Of a stretch of 64,000 nt of DNA, positions 45,334-54,697 are shown one piece after another. Every line of letters starts with the position of its first letter. Within the stretch, counting starts at the first letter, position 1. The notes under the pieces are model-generated. The model saw only the letters and a list, made by a program, of their open reading frames with translations. It made no database searches and was not told where the DNA came from. Source of the DNA: Halolamina litorea (GTDB lineage: Archaea > Halobacteriota > Halobacteria > Halobacteriales > Haloferacaceae); the NCBI RefSeq assembly GCF_026616205.1, contig NZ_JANHGR010000001.1:1984001-2048000 (forward strand). The letters run 5' to 3'. Both the position numbers and the translations under genes were made by a program.

Positions 45334-46578
45334 TCAGTCGTCCGCGGGCGGCGCTTCGAGGTCGTCGACGCTGAAGGACTTCTGCATCAGCGTCTCCTTC
45401 TCGTCGCCGACGCGGACGCCCTCACGCATCAGCTGCTTGTACGCCGACTGCGGGGCGAGGTCGCCGATCAGGACGCCGCCGACGATCTTGCCGTCCTTCA
45501 GGGCGAGGCGGCGCCACTCGGTGTCGGAGTACTTCTCCTCGACGCTGTCGTCGCCCAGCGTCGGGTGGCCAAAGGAGAGGAACGGGAAGTCGAAGTGCGT
45601 GATCGAGTACGAGGAGACCCAGCGGAACTCGTCGGTACCGTACTCGATCATATTGTTGGCCGCACACTCGCCCTGGGCCTTCGCCGAGCCCCACGCGCCG
45701 TTCTGGGCCTGCTCGCCGAGGATCAGGTCGTTGAACTTCGTACAGTCGCCGGCGGCGTAGACGTCCTCGAGGTTCGTCTGCATGTACTCGTCGACGATGA
45801 TCCCGTCGGCGTCGTAGTCGAGACCGGTCCCACGGAGGATCTCGGTGTTGATGCTCAGCCCGATGGCGACGCCCGCGAAGTCGGCCTCGTACTCGTTGCC
45901 GTCGGGGTCGACCGCGCTCTCGACCCGACCGTCGTCGTCGACCTCGAAGTGGTCGACGCCGGAGTCGAACACCGGCGTGACGCCGCGCTCGCGCAGCGCG
46001 TCGTGGATGATCTCGGCACCCTCCTCGCTGAGCGCGTAGCGCCACCACGCGTTCCCGCGCATCAGGTACTTCGCCTCCACGTCCTGTGCGCCACAGATGG
46101 CCGCGAAGTCGATGCCGAGCAGGCCGGCGCCGACGATGACGCCGTTGTCGGCCGCCTCCACGTCGGCCTTGATCTTGCGGGCGTCCTCGAACGTCCAGAA
46201 GTGGTGGACGCCCTCGGCGTCGGAGTTCTCGACGGGAAGCTGTGCGGGCGTGCCGCCGGTGGCGAGCAGCAGCTTGTCGTAGCCGTAGGTGTCGCCCTCG
46301 TGGGTCGTGACCTCGTGACCATCGGTGTCGATGTCGACGACGAGGGTGTTGAGCTGGAGGTCGATCTCCCGCTCGTCGTACCACGACTCGTCGTGAATCG
46401 AGATGGGTGCCTCGGGAAGCTTCCCTTTCGCGAACTCCTTGATCAGGATGCGGTTATAGAGAGCCTCCCCCTCGTCGGTGATGACGGTGATGTCGGCGTC
46501 GGGTGCCTCCTCGCGGAGCGTCTCCGCGGCAGAGCTCCCTGCAACCCCGTCACCGATGATCACGAACGACTGACTCAT
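45334..46578 (-). CDS. FAD-dependent pyridine nucleotide-disulfide oxidoreductase family protein
   Basis: This flavoprotein of 414 residues has an FAD Rossmann motif at the extreme N-terminus (FVIIGDGVAGSSAAETLRE, 5-23). ATGGTPAQLPV lies near 105 and the NAD(P) motif GVIVGAGLLGIDFAA near 145-159. The second FAD motif, VYAAGDCTKFNDLILGEQAQNGAWGSA, lies near 290. It resembles NirB-type and rubredoxin-reductase-like oxidoreductases rather than thioredoxin reductase; there is no redox CxxC. The electron acceptor is unknown. CACATTAACC is the TATA-like box and the message is leaderless. Confidence 0.88.
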   Translation of the reverse strand: MSQSFVIIGDGVAGSSAAETLREEAPDADITVITDEGEALYNRILIKEFAKGKLPEAPISIHDESWYDEREIDLQLNTLVVDIDTDGHEVTTHEGDTYGYDKLLLATGGTPAQLPVENSDAEGVHHFWTFEDARKIKADVEAADNGVIVGAGLLGIDFAAICGAQDVEAKYLMRGNAWWRYALSEEGAEIIHDALRERGVTPVFDSGVDHFEVDDDGRVESAVDPDGNEYEADFAGVAIGLSINTEILRGTGLDYDADGIIVDEYMQTNLEDVYAAGDCTKFNDLILGEQAQNGAWGSAKAQGECAANNMIEYGTDEFRWVSSYSITHFDFPFLSFGHPTLGDDSVEEKYSDTEWRRLALKDGKIVGGVLIGDLAPQSAYKQLMREGVRVGDEKETLMQKSFSVDDLEAPPADD

Positions 46579-46698
46579 GGCTTAGCGTTTGGCTGCGGGG
46601 GTTAATGTGGGTTACCATACGGTTTTCGATAGGGGAAACCGACGCGTGGGCGCCGCTCTCGCTGGGTTCAAGACGCTCGCGTTCCAACCCGATAGCGA

Positions 46699-47250
46699 AT
46701 GAAGCTCCGCCAGAACGTGCGCCACTTCGCGGCGAAGCAGGCGCTCACGATGCCGGTCGTGGGGGAGAAGATGAACGACAAGCTGGTCGACCTCCACACC
46801 AGCGAGTTCGGGGACCGGGCCGAGGAGGGCCGCCGCGAGGAACGCGAACCCCACCTCGAGGCCTTCTTCGACTGCACGATGGACACCTATCTCGCGGCCC
46901 TCGACGCCGGCTTCCCGGAGGCGGAGGCCCGGGAGATCACGCACCTGCAGGCGAACTTCGAGTTCTACAACCACGGCTGGACGGAGATGATGGAGTTCCC
47001 CGCCGACGAGGTCGAGGCCCACTACGACCGCTACGCGGACTTCTTCGCGGCCCACGACATCACCATCGACGACCCCCTCGGGGAGTTCCGCGACCGGGAG
47101 ATCCCCGACGCCCCCGCCACCCTCGAAAAACTGGACGATCCGGAACACCCACACGCCGCCGAGGGGTTCGAGGACGACGTGTACATCGAGACCGAGGACG
47201 GCGTCGTCGCCGGCGACCGGACCGACGAGATACAGGGTTCCGCCGACTGA
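46699..47250 (+). CDS. Conserved haloarchaeal protein, possibly DUF6149 family
   Basis: The protein has 183 residues. The N-terminus KLRQNVRHFAAKQALTMPVVGEKMNDKLVDLH is basic and helical. The centre is acidic with aromatic residues (DTYLAALDAGFPEAEAREITHLQANFEFYNHGW shortened as LQANFEFYNHGWTEMMEFP), and a disordered acidic tail follows. I see no catalytic motif or membrane segment. It stands alone between two flavoprotein genes. Tentative family recognition only; function unknown. Confidence 0.65.
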   Translation: MKLRQNVRHFAAKQALTMPVVGEKMNDKLVDLHTSEFGDRAEEGRREEREPHLEAFFDCTMDTYLAALDAGFPEAEAREITHLQANFEFYNHGWTEMMEFPADEVEAHYDRYADFFAAHDITIDDPLGEFRDREIPDAPATLEKLDDPEHPHAAEGFEDDVYIETEDGVVAGDRTDEIQGSAD

Positions 47251-47444
47251 ACGGGCCTCGACGGGGCTGGTCCTTTCTCCCAGCGCCGGCGCTAGCGAGC
47301 AGGTGGCCTCACCGTCGACGGCGAGCATCGACGGTACACGACGGACCGGGCCACACGACTGCGGAGTCCGCCGTGGCAGTCGGTTAGCGCATACCGGGCG
47401 TTGCCTCGCTCTCGTACTTCAAGAAGGGCCTGCGGCTCCGATCG

Positions 47445-48761
47445 TCAGTCCGCCTTTCTGTCGATCAGTTTCGCGGCCTCGAAGCCGGCGACGATACCGC
47501 CGTCGAGGCTCCGCTCCGGGTACTGTGCCTCGCTGGCCATCCCGGCGTAGTAGAGTCCGTCGGCGACGTCCTCCTGTAGGTCGTAGGGGACCACCATGTC
47601 GAGGTAGCCCCGCTCGTAGATCGGCGCCGCACGCGGAGCCTTCGCCAGCCGGAACTGCTCGACGTTCTCGCGGCCGAACTCGGGGTACATCCCCTCGATG
47701 GCGTCGAGCCACTCGTCCTCGATCTCGTCGTCGTCGGCCGTCGCCAGCCACTCCTCGTCGCTCTGGACGTAGGAGGCGACGTAGAGCAGGTGGTCGCCGC
47801 CGTAGCGCTCCGGCGGGACGAAGTTCGTGTGCTCGATCAGCGCGCCGAAGGGTACGTCGTCGGCGACGTTGAGCCAGTAGGTATCGGTCAGAGGCTCGTT
47901 CATCGTCACGACCGCACAGACCGCGCCCTGGAAGTCGATCTCGCAGGCGTAGCCCGTCAGCTCCTCGAGCACGTTGGGCATCGTCGCCACGACGACGCCG
48001 TCGGTCTCCTCCGTGGTCGTCTCGCCGTCGCTCCCGGCCGTGATCGTCGTCACTTCGCCGTCCTCGATTCCGAGGTCGGTGACGCGCGTGTTCGTCCGCA
48101 CGGTGTCGCGGCCGACCGCGTCGACCAGCGGGGAGAGCAACGCGTCGAAGCCGCCCTCGGGGTAGCCGAGCATCTCGCCGCGCAGCAGGTCGCGCTCGCC
48201 GCGGAACTTGATCCGGCCGAGCAGCCACGCCGCGCTCACGTCCTCCTTCCGATCGCCGAACTTCGCGTCGAGCAACGGCTCGAAGAAGTTGTCGTACACC
48301 CCGCGGGAGGTGTGTTCGAGGAGGAACTGCTTGATCGGCACGTCCTCGAAGTCGGTCATGTCCTCGTAGGTGTCGAACTTCGGGATCCCGCCGCGAACGT
48401 CGACCTCCATCGTGAGCATCCCCAGCCGGAAGATGTCGTAGAGACTCATGTGGGGGTACGCGAGGATCTCCCACGGCGTGTCCATCGGGTAGGCCGTCCC
48501 GTCGACGAAGTAGGCGTTCTTGCCGAGGCGCCACTCGATCCGGTTGCCGGCCCCGAGTTCGTCGGCGAGGCCGACGATGGTCTGTTCGGACTTCGAGAGG
48601 TGGTGGTAGAACTTCTCGATGGGGTCGCCGGCGGTCTCGTAGCTGGCCGCCAGCCCGCCGAGGTCTCCGCTCCCTTCGAGGATCTCGACCTCGTGGCCGC
48701 GCTGCTGGAGGCTGTAGGCGGCCGCGAGTCCGGCGATCCCGCCGCCGACGACGTGATACAT
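47445..48761 (-). CDS. NAD(P)/FAD-dependent oxidoreductase of the HemY/amine-oxidase type
   Basis: This flavoenzyme has 438 residues and an N-terminal dinucleotide motif, YHVVGGGIAGLAAAYSLQQRG (2-22, core GGGIAGLAAA). The Glu-containing strand EILEGSGDLGGLAAS and the C-terminal FAD motif YYAGMASEAQYPERSLDGGIVAG follow. Between them is a substrate domain with many aromatic residues, similar to protoporphyrinogen oxidase and related desaturases. There is no haem or carotenoid gene next to it, so the substrate is open. CAGTTTTTCC near 48790 is the TATA-like box. Confidence 0.85.
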   Translation of the reverse strand: MYHVVGGGIAGLAAAYSLQQRGHEVEILEGSGDLGGLAASYETAGDPIEKFYHHLSKSEQTIVGLADELGAGNRIEWRLGKNAYFVDGTAYPMDTPWEILAYPHMSLYDIFRLGMLTMEVDVRGGIPKFDTYEDMTDFEDVPIKQFLLEHTSRGVYDNFFEPLLDAKFGDRKEDVSAAWLLGRIKFRGERDLLRGEMLGYPEGGFDALLSPLVDAVGRDTVRTNTRVTDLGIEDGEVTTITAGSDGETTTEETDGVVVATMPNVLEELTGYACEIDFQGAVCAVVTMNEPLTDTYWLNVADDVPFGALIEHTNFVPPERYGGDHLLYVASYVQSDEEWLATADDDEIEDEWLDAIEGMYPEFGRENVEQFRLAKAPRAAPIYERGYLDMVVPYDLQEDVADGLYYAGMASEAQYPERSLDGGIVAGFEAAKLIDRKAD

Positions 48762-48868
48762 ACGGGAAAGACGGGAGGGGTAGAGGAAAAACTGTCCCGA
48801 TATCGCCGGCAGTCGCCGACACCGACCACACACGACCCTTTTTTTATCGACGCGCGGGAGTGGCCCGT

Positions 48869-48916
48869 ATGGATACTTCCCACACGAACACCGCCGGCCC
48901 GGGTGCACGATGGTAG
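48869..48916 (+). CDS. Putative leader mini-ORF before the CNNM/CorC-type gene
   Basis: A 15-codon frame, MDTSHTNTAGPGARW, starts at ATG 48869, about 25 nt after the TATA-like CTTTTTTTATC (48838-48848), so it should be the first codon of the message. Its TAG (48914-48916) lies within 2 nt after the main ATG at 48910 (ATGGTAG). For an Mg-type transporter, a short leader peptide is reminiscent of, but not homologous to, bacterial mgt leaders. Confidence 0.5.
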   Translation: MDTSHTNTAGPGARW

Positions 48917-50250
48917 ACATCGCGCTGTCGCTGGGTCGGCTCTTTATCGCCGTGGTACTGGTGGGGCTGAACGGCTTCTTCGTCGCCGCGGAGTTCGCCT
49001 TCGTGAGGGTCCGTGCCACGTCGGTCGAACAGCTGGCCGACGAGGGGCGCGCCGGTGCAGGGGCACTGCAGGACGTGATGGCCGATCTCGACAACTACCT
49101 CGCGGTCACGCAGTTGGGCATCACCCTCGCCTCGCTGGGGCTGGGGTGGGCTGGCGAGCCCGCCATCGCGTCGCTGCTGGAGCCCGTTCTCGGCTCGCTG
49201 CTCCCGTCGGGGGTCGTCCACCTCGTCGCGATCGCGATCGGCTTCTCGATCATCACGTTCCTCCACGTCGTGTTCGGCGAACTCGCACCCAAGACGTTCG
49301 CCATCGCCCAGACCGAGCGCCTCTCGCTGCTGCTCGCGCCGCCGATGAAGCTGTTCTACCTGCTGTTCTACCCCGGCATCGTCGTGTTCAACGGCGCAGC
49401 CAACGCGTTCACGAGCATGCTCGGCGTCCCGCCGGCCTCGGAGTCCGACGAGACCCTCGGGGAGCGGGAGATCCGACGCGTGTTGGCCCGCTCCGGCGAG
49501 GAAGGCGACGTCGACGTGGCCGAGGTTGCAATGATCGAGCGCGTGTTCGAACTCGACGACACGACCGTCCGGGAAGTGATGGTGCCGCTGCCGGACGTGA
49601 TCAGCGTCCCCGCCGACGCCACACTGCCCGAACTGCGCGAGACCGTCTTCGAGTGGGAGCACACCCGCTACCCAGTCGTCGCAGCGGACGACGGGACGCA
49701 GGTCGCCGGGTTCGTCGACGTGAAAGACGTGCTGCGCGCGAGCGAAGCAGACGCCGACGGGGAGACGACTGCGGGCGACCTCGCCCGGGAGGTGCTCGTC
49801 GTACCCGAGACGACGACGATCAACGACCTCCTGTTGCAGTTCCAGTCCGACGACCAACAGATAGCCGCCGTCATCGACGAGTGGGGTGCCTTCGAGGGGA
49901 TGGCCACCGTCGAGGACGTCGTCGAGGCCCTCGTCGGCGACCTCCGCGACGAGTTCGACGCCGTCGACCGGGAACACTCGATCCGCCAAGGCGACGCGGG
50001 CGAGTTCGACGTCGACGGCGGTGTCACCATCTCGGCGGTCAACGACGCACTCGGGACCGATCTGGATCACGATGCCGTCGAAACGATCGCCGGACTGATC
50101 CTCAGCCACCTCGATCGGGCACCGCAACGCGGCGACAGCGTCGAGATCGACGGCTACGTCGCCGAAGTGACCGGCGTCGACGGCGCCCGCATCGAGACCG
50201 TCCGGATCACCGAGCGCGACGACGACGGCAACGCCGAGAACGTCGCCTGA
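48910..50250 (+). CDS. CNNM/CorC (HlyC-type) membrane transporter
   Basis: The protein has 446 residues. The DUF21/CNNM membrane domain (about 1-175) has three or four helices with FFVAAEFAFVRVRA and GELAPKTFAIAQTERL. A CBS pair (about 195-325: MVPLPDVISVPADATLPELRE, QIAAVIDEWGAFEGMATVEDVVEALVG in part) follows. The C-terminal CorC_HlyC domain (about 345-430) completes it. Family members transport or regulate Mg2+ (or Co2+/Na+), and their CBS domains usually bind ATP-Mg. The ATG at 48910 follows a mini-ORF with which it overlaps. Confidence 0.92.
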   Translation: MVDIALSLGRLFIAVVLVGLNGFFVAAEFAFVRVRATSVEQLADEGRAGAGALQDVMADLDNYLAVTQLGITLASLGLGWAGEPAIASLLEPVLGSLLPSGVVHLVAIAIGFSIITFLHVVFGELAPKTFAIAQTERLSLLLAPPMKLFYLLFYPGIVVFNGAANAFTSMLGVPPASESDETLGEREIRRVLARSGEEGDVDVAEVAMIERVFELDDTTVREVMVPLPDVISVPADATLPELRETVFEWEHTRYPVVAADDGTQVAGFVDVKDVLRASEADADGETTAGDLAREVLVVPETTTINDLLLQFQSDDQQIAAVIDEWGAFEGMATVEDVVEALVGDLRDEFDAVDREHSIRQGDAGEFDVDGGVTISAVNDALGTDLDHDAVETIAGLILSHLDRAPQRGDSVEIDGYVAEVTGVDGARIETVRITERDDDGNAENVA

Positions 50251-50303
50251 ACGGCCCCGCAAGCAGCGTCTCTACGGGCGGGCCGTCAGCGAGCCCACCG
50301 AAC

Positions 50304-51065
50304 TCAGTTCCGCGCGACGAGCAGCGTCGTCCCGCCGGCGTCGAGCAGGCGGACGTTCTCGAGTCCGGCGTTTTCGGCCGCATCACGCAGCGACTCCCGG
50401 TCGTGAACCGGCACGTGGATCGTCTCGCTCGTCGTCGCCGACTCGCTCTCGCCCACGTCGGTGGCGCGGTAGCCCATCCGGAGGTCGATGCCGTCCTCGG
50501 CCGGGAAGTCCGTCACCGAGCGTTCGAGTCGGTAGCCGCTGCCGGTGAGCACCCCCACCGACTCGACGGCGTCCCGAACCGCGCCACCGTCGGTGACCGC
50601 CCGGAACAGCAGCGTCCCGCCGTCGGCGAGCCGGTCGGCGCCGGTCTCGATCAGCGCCGTGGGGTCCTCGACGACCGGCGGCGACGCGGGGCCGGCCATC
50701 GCCACCACGGCGTCGAACGACGCGGCCGTCGGCGGGTCGAGCGGGTCGCCGACCGCTACCTCGGCGGCGGGCGCCCGGTGGGCCGTAAACCGGAGCAGTT
50801 CGTGGTGGGAGTCGATCCCGAGCGTCCGGTCGTAGCGGTCAGTGAGGTGGGCAAGCAGCGCGCCGACGCCGCAGCCGAGTTCGAGGGCGTCGCCCGACTC
50901 GGGGGCGAACGCCTGGACGGCCTCGAAGTCGCCGGCGACGCGCTCCTCGTCGGTCAGCCGGTCGAACACCGGCGCGAGCGTGGTGTACAGCGAGTGCTCG
51001 CCATCGGGGTCCCGGAGCACGCGCTCGCAGGCGTCCGCGAACGTCGGCGCGGCGGGAACGGGCAT
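50304..51065 (-). CDS. Class I SAM-dependent methyltransferase
   Basis: The protein has 253 residues. The SAM motif ALELGCGVGALLAHL (near 56-70) is followed by the acidic loop TLGIDSHHELL and the motif DAVVAMAGPA in place of the usual motif IV. The N-terminal ADACERVLRDPDGEHSLYTTLAPVFD is helical. The C-terminal half has no recognisable target-binding domain. Substrate unknown. The ATG at 51065 overlaps the stop of a leader mini-ORF (TGATG). Confidence 0.82.
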   Translation of the reverse strand: MPVPAAPTFADACERVLRDPDGEHSLYTTLAPVFDRLTDEERVAGDFEAVQAFAPESGDALELGCGVGALLAHLTDRYDRTLGIDSHHELLRFTAHRAPAAEVAVGDPLDPPTAASFDAVVAMAGPASPPVVEDPTALIETGADRLADGGTLLFRAVTDGGAVRDAVESVGVLTGSGYRLERSVTDFPAEDGIDLRMGYRATDVGESESATTSETIHVPVHDRESLRDAAENAGLENVRLLDAGGTTLLVARN

Positions 51066-51118
51066 CAGCGGCGGGTCCTCGGGCGGCGGGCTCGGTGGCA
51101 CGGCTCGATGGGGTGCAT
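51065..51118 (-). CDS. Putative leader mini-ORF before the methyltransferase gene
   Basis: A 17-codon frame, MHPIEPCHRARRPRTRR, starts at ATG 51118. This is about 30 nt downstream of the TATA-like CGCTTTTTGG (51146-51155) and so near the message 5' end. Its TGA shares one base with the methyltransferase ATG (TGATG). The peptide is Arg-rich and may be irrelevant; the coupled position is the notable feature. Confidence 0.45.
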   Translation of the reverse strand: MHPIEPCHRARRPRTRR

Positions 51119-51268
51119 ACGTCGTTCTCGAGGGTGGTGGGCCAAAAAGCGGTTTCCATCGGCCCCGATCCGATGGTGGATCGAGTGACACGGGGCCCAC
51201 CAGCGAGGCACGGCCCTCCCCGTGTGCGTACGGGAAACGTCGCGACGGGTCGGCCGGAGGCGCGTGTC

Positions 51269-52000
51269 TCAGGCCGCGGCCGCCGTGGTCTCGGGTTCCG
51301 GTTCTGCCTGAGTCGCCTGTTCCAGCACGCTGCGCGAGCGCAGCAGCAGGAAGCCGAAGCCGACCTTCGCCGAGAGGTCGAGCACCATGAACGCGGCCGT
51401 CTCCCAGTACAGCGGGATGACGCCGATGGTGCCCTCGGTGCCGAGGACCCACACCACGGGGTAGAGGAGCCACAGCACGATAGTCAAGTTTCGGAGCGTG
51501 CCGAACAGTCGCGCCACCTCACCGGACTTCTGGCGGGCCTGATCCGAGAGCGTGCCGACGAGGATGTACAGCAGCGCCAGCAGGGCACCGGTGCTGATGC
51601 CCCACCAGAGGATTCGGTACGCCGGGGTCGGCTCGAGCGCCGCGACGACGCCCGTCGCGATCATGAACACGTCGAGGCCGACCAGCGTGGCCAGCGTGTT
51701 CCGGTTCGCGCCGGCGAGCAGCGCCAAGTCGAACAGCAACAGCGGCGTCGTGAACACCCAGTCGGCGTAGCGGGCCCAGTAGATGTCCAGCGTCTGCTCG
51801 CCGACCACCACCTCCGTGAGGCCAAAGCCCGTGGCCATGAGCAGGTACATCGACGCCGCGATGGTGGTGATGAAGATCGTCGCGATGTAGAACTGCTGCA
51901 TCTCCGGGTCCCGGACCCCACGGCCGCGGGCCACGAAGTACAGCGTCCCGATGGTCATCCCGGCGGTACCGGTCCACAGCCATATCGATTCTGCAGCCAT
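51269..52000 (-). CDS. bop: Bacteriorhodopsin, light-driven proton pump
   Basis: This seven-helix retinal protein has 243 residues. All key residues of the H. salinarum pump are conserved: R77, D80 (D85), T84 (T89), D91 (D96), D110 (D115), E189 (E194), E200 (E204), D208 (D212) and the retinal-binding lysine K212 (K216). [19 protein letters not shown] and [18 protein letters not shown] are nearly identical to the archetype, so outward proton pumping is expected. It has a TATA-like CTATGATAC at 21-29 nt before the ATG, typical of the nearly leaderless bop message. The tail is [11 protein letters not shown]. No brp/blh or carotenoid gene is in the window. Confidence 0.98.
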   Translation of the reverse strand: MAAESIWLWTGTAGMTIGTLYFVARGRGVRDPEMQQFYIATIFITTIAASMYLLMATGFGLTEVVVGEQTLDIYWARYADWVFTTPLLLFDLALLAGANRNTLATLVGLDVFMIATGVVAALEPTPAYRILWWGISTGALLALLYILVGTLSDQARQKSGEVARLFGTLRNLTIVLWLLYPVVWVLGTEGTIGVIPLYWETAAFMVLDLSAKVGFGFLLLRSRSVLEQATQAEPEPETTAAAA

Positions 52001-52236
52001 AGCCGAGTAGTAGAGTCGCCAGTATCATAGACTCTCTTACACTTTACCGACGGGATGGCGGTCCAGATACAGATATGAGATTGCTCACAGATCTGCATCG
52101 GCGCTCGACCCGTCGACCGACGCTCGCGTCCTCTCGGCCACACGGGAAATCACCGCTGTATGACTCTCTCGGCGTCCGAAACGAGCCTGATCGACGGACA
52201 TATCTACGGCCGTCGTGCAAGCCGCTACCATACACG

Positions 52237-52851
52237 ATGAGCGCCAAGGAAGGGGGCGTCGACGACCCCATCGCGTCGGCACTGGTCGGGGGGACGGTCT
52301 ACGAACGGCTCCGGGTCGAGCGCTACCAGCTGTTCCGCCAGTCGATCCCGGTCAAGCTCGCCGCGCAGGGCGCGATCCTCGCCGGCCTCGCGCTGGTGAT
52401 CCCGTTGGCGATGACGCTCCCGTCGTCGACGCGGGCGCTCTTTCCGGGTGGCGACCCGCTGACGGCGTCGCCGAAGATCCTCCTGTTGGGTGCCTACGCC
52501 GGGGCGATCGAACTGGTGGCCGCCGCGGCGCTCTGCTACGTGGGGTATCGACGCCTCCGGGGCGGCGAGATCGGTGAGGCCGAGGCTCGCCACCTGCTGA
52601 ACGTGGAGGACGTGGCATCGATGGTGAGCCTCGTCACCGGCGGTGCGGCGGTTCTCGCCGTAGACGCCTTCTTCCTGCTGGGCCACGGCGGCGCTGACGC
52701 GGTCGCCGAACTGCTGGCCGCCGGCGGGAGCAACCCCTTCGCCGGAACGCCCGTCCCGGTGACGGTCGTCGGCGTCGGGCTGGCGGCGGCGTCGCTGGCG
52801 GTTGCGCTGTTCGTCGGGAGCTACTACTTCTCCCGCCAGTTGTCGGCCTGA
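52237..52851 (+). CDS. Membrane protein divergent from bacteriorhodopsin, unknown function
   Basis: The protein has 204 residues with four hydrophobic helices (about 40-60, 85-108, 127-150, 172-194). The N-terminus is cytosolic (DDPIASALVGGTVYERLRVERYQLFRQS), and a middle charged loop contains RRLRGGEIGEAEARHLLNVEDV. ACATATCTACGG (52197-52207) is the likely promoter. It shares the 236-bp intergenic region with bop. I recognise no family; a role linked to bop is only suggested by position. Confidence 0.65.
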   Translation: MSAKEGGVDDPIASALVGGTVYERLRVERYQLFRQSIPVKLAAQGAILAGLALVIPLAMTLPSSTRALFPGGDPLTASPKILLLGAYAGAIELVAAAALCYVGYRRLRGGEIGEAEARHLLNVEDVASMVSLVTGGAAVLAVDAFFLLGHGGADAVAELLAAGGSNPFAGTPVPVTVVGVGLAAASLAVALFVGSYYFSRQLSA

Positions 52852-52876
52852 AACGCCACTGCGGGGGTCGGGACGA

Positions 52877-54175
52877 TTACCCTTCGGTGTCCGTCGCGTC
52901 GTCGTCGCCCCGCAGCCGCACACGGACGCTCTCGGCGTGGGCCTCCAGCCCCTCCGCCTCGGCGAGGGTCGTGACCGTCGAGGAAAGCGAGTCGAGCGAG
53001 TCGCGGTCGAGTCGCTGCACCGTCGAGGAGCGCAGGAACTGATCGACCGAGAGGCCGCCGTGGACCTTCGCGCCGCCGCCGGTCGGGAGCACGTGGTTCG
53101 TCCCGGTGCCGTAGTCGCCCGCCGCGACGGGGGCGTAGGGGCCGAGGAACACGCTGCCGGCGTTGGTGATCCGGTCGAGCAGTTCCTCGTCGTCCTCGGC
53201 CTGTATCGAGAGGTGTTCGGCGGCGTACTCCTCGGCGAACAGCACCGCCTCGGGCATCGAGCGGGCGACGAGCACGCCCGAGGCGTCGTTGTCGAGCGCC
53301 TCGCGGATCAGTTCCTCACGCTCGCGTTCGCCGGCCTGTCGATCGACCTCCTCGGCGATGGCGTCGGCCAGTTCCTCGTCGGCGGTGGCGGCGACGACGC
53401 TCGCCTCGGGGTCGTGTTCGGCCTGTGCGATCAGGTCGGCGGCGACGAACTCTGGGTCGGCGGTCCCGTCGGCGAGGACGAGCACCTCGCTCGGGCCGGC
53501 GAGGAAGTCGATCTCGACCTCACCGCGGACCTCCGCCTTGGCGGCGGTGACCCAGGGGTTCCCCGGACCGACGATTTTCTGGACCGCCCGGACGGTTTCG
53601 GTACCGTAGGCCAGCGCGCCGATCGCTTGTGCGCCGCCGACGGAGTAGACGGCGTCGGCGCCGGCTTCGTGGATCGCTGCCAGCGTGACGGGGTTGATCT
53701 CCTCGGCGGGCGGGGTGGCGACGGCGACGTGTTCGACGCCGGCGACCTTCGCGGGGACGACGCCCATGATCGCGCTGGAGGGGTAGGCGGCGGTGCCGCC
53801 CGGGACGTAGACGCCGGCGCGCTCGATGGGCCGGAAGCGGCGGCCGAGTTCCCGGTCCTCGAACGTCTCGCGCCAGTCCTCTGGGCGCTGGCGCTCGTGG
53901 AACGCCCGGACGTTCTCGATGGCGTCGCGGATCGCCGCCAACGTTCCCTCGTCGACCTCGTCGACGGCACGCTCGGCCTCGGCGGTCACGTCGACGTTGG
54001 CGACCTCCACGTCGTCGAACTTCCGGGAGAACTCCCGGAGGGCGGCGTCGCCCTCCTCCCTGACTTTGGGGAGGATCTCGCGTACGTCCTCGCGGGCGCT
54101 CTCGACGCCCGAGTCCCGGTCGAAGAAGGCCCGGCGCTCGGCCGTCGAGAGGTCCGCGATCGCTCGTGGTTGCAT
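52877..54175 (-). CDS. hisD: Histidinol dehydrogenase
   Basis: HisD (432 residues) oxidises L-histidinol to L-histidine in two NAD steps and is zinc-dependent. Diagnostic parts are [20 protein letters not shown] (near 114-133), [20 protein letters not shown] in part, and [14 protein letters not shown] with [12 protein letters not shown] following. The C-terminal zinc ligands lie in the [23 protein letters not shown] region. No other his gene is adjacent. A TATA-like CTTAGG inside a palindrome sits about 27 nt before the ATG. Confidence 0.96.
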   Translation of the reverse strand: MQPRAIADLSTAERRAFFDRDSGVESAREDVREILPKVREEGDAALREFSRKFDDVEVANVDVTAEAERAVDEVDEGTLAAIRDAIENVRAFHERQRPEDWRETFEDRELGRRFRPIERAGVYVPGGTAAYPSSAIMGVVPAKVAGVEHVAVATPPAEEINPVTLAAIHEAGADAVYSVGGAQAIGALAYGTETVRAVQKIVGPGNPWVTAAKAEVRGEVEIDFLAGPSEVLVLADGTADPEFVAADLIAQAEHDPEASVVAATADEELADAIAEEVDRQAGEREREELIREALDNDASGVLVARSMPEAVLFAEEYAAEHLSIQAEDDEELLDRITNAGSVFLGPYAPVAAGDYGTGTNHVLPTGGGAKVHGGLSVDQFLRSSTVQRLDRDSLDSLSSTVTTLAEAEGLEAHAESVRVRLRGDDDATDTEG

Positions 54176-54194
54176 GGCTCGGCGTTGACCGGCG

Positions 54195-54207
54195 CGGCCT
54201 AAGGCCG
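54195..54207 (-). promoter_or_regulatory. Palindrome over the hisD TATA-like box
   Basis: CGGCCT-A-AGGCCG is a perfect 6-bp inverted repeat centred about 26 nt upstream of the hisD ATG, exactly where TBP should bind. It is GC-rich apart from its centre, so chance is more likely than for the carB site. Confidence 0.3.
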
Positions 54208-54355
54208 TTGCGGATAGCCGTCGCTTCGGAGCCGTGAGTTCCCGGCGGCGGGGCGTCGACCGACGACGCTGCCGCTCGGAGAAGTGAAAGTCAGGGGCCC
54301 GCTTCCACGGACGCCCGAGTAGTTTGGAGTAGTGCGTCGAAGAACGGCAGCCGAC

Positions 54356-54550
54356 TTACAGTCGGGTCAGGTTCGTCGCGCGGGGGCCCTTGTCGGCCTG
54401 CTCGATGTCGAACTCGACCTCCTGCCCTTCCTCCAGGTCGGGACCGCCGACGTCTTCCATGTGGAAGAACACGTCGTCGTCCGCGTCCTCAGTCTCGATA
54501 AATCCGTAGCCGCCCGTGTCGTTGAAGAAGTCAACCGTACCAGTCGCCAT
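54356..54550 (-). CDS. cspA: Cold-shock domain protein
   Basis: This 64-residue cold-shock domain is an OB fold that binds single-stranded nucleic acids. The RNP1-like motif GGYGFIETED (13-22) and RNP2-like DVFFHMEDV (26-34) are present. It is more acidic than bacterial CspA, as expected in a halophile. TTAACAT about 27-33 nt before the ATG is the TATA box. It acts as an RNA chaperone at low temperature or in rapid growth. Confidence 0.96.
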   Translation of the reverse strand: MATGTVDFFNDTGGYGFIETEDADDDVFFHMEDVGGPDLEEGQEVEFDIEQADKGPRATNLTRL

Positions 54551-54697
54551 TACGTTTCTACAAAACCGTCTCCGCATGTTAACCCCTTCGGTCCGTGGAT
54601 CACTCCGATCACGGCATCGCCGGCCCATTCCGGCACGTCTCCACGGCTGGAACGCCGGCCGACGGCCCTTTACTCGGTGGCCTCGCAGTGACGGGTA

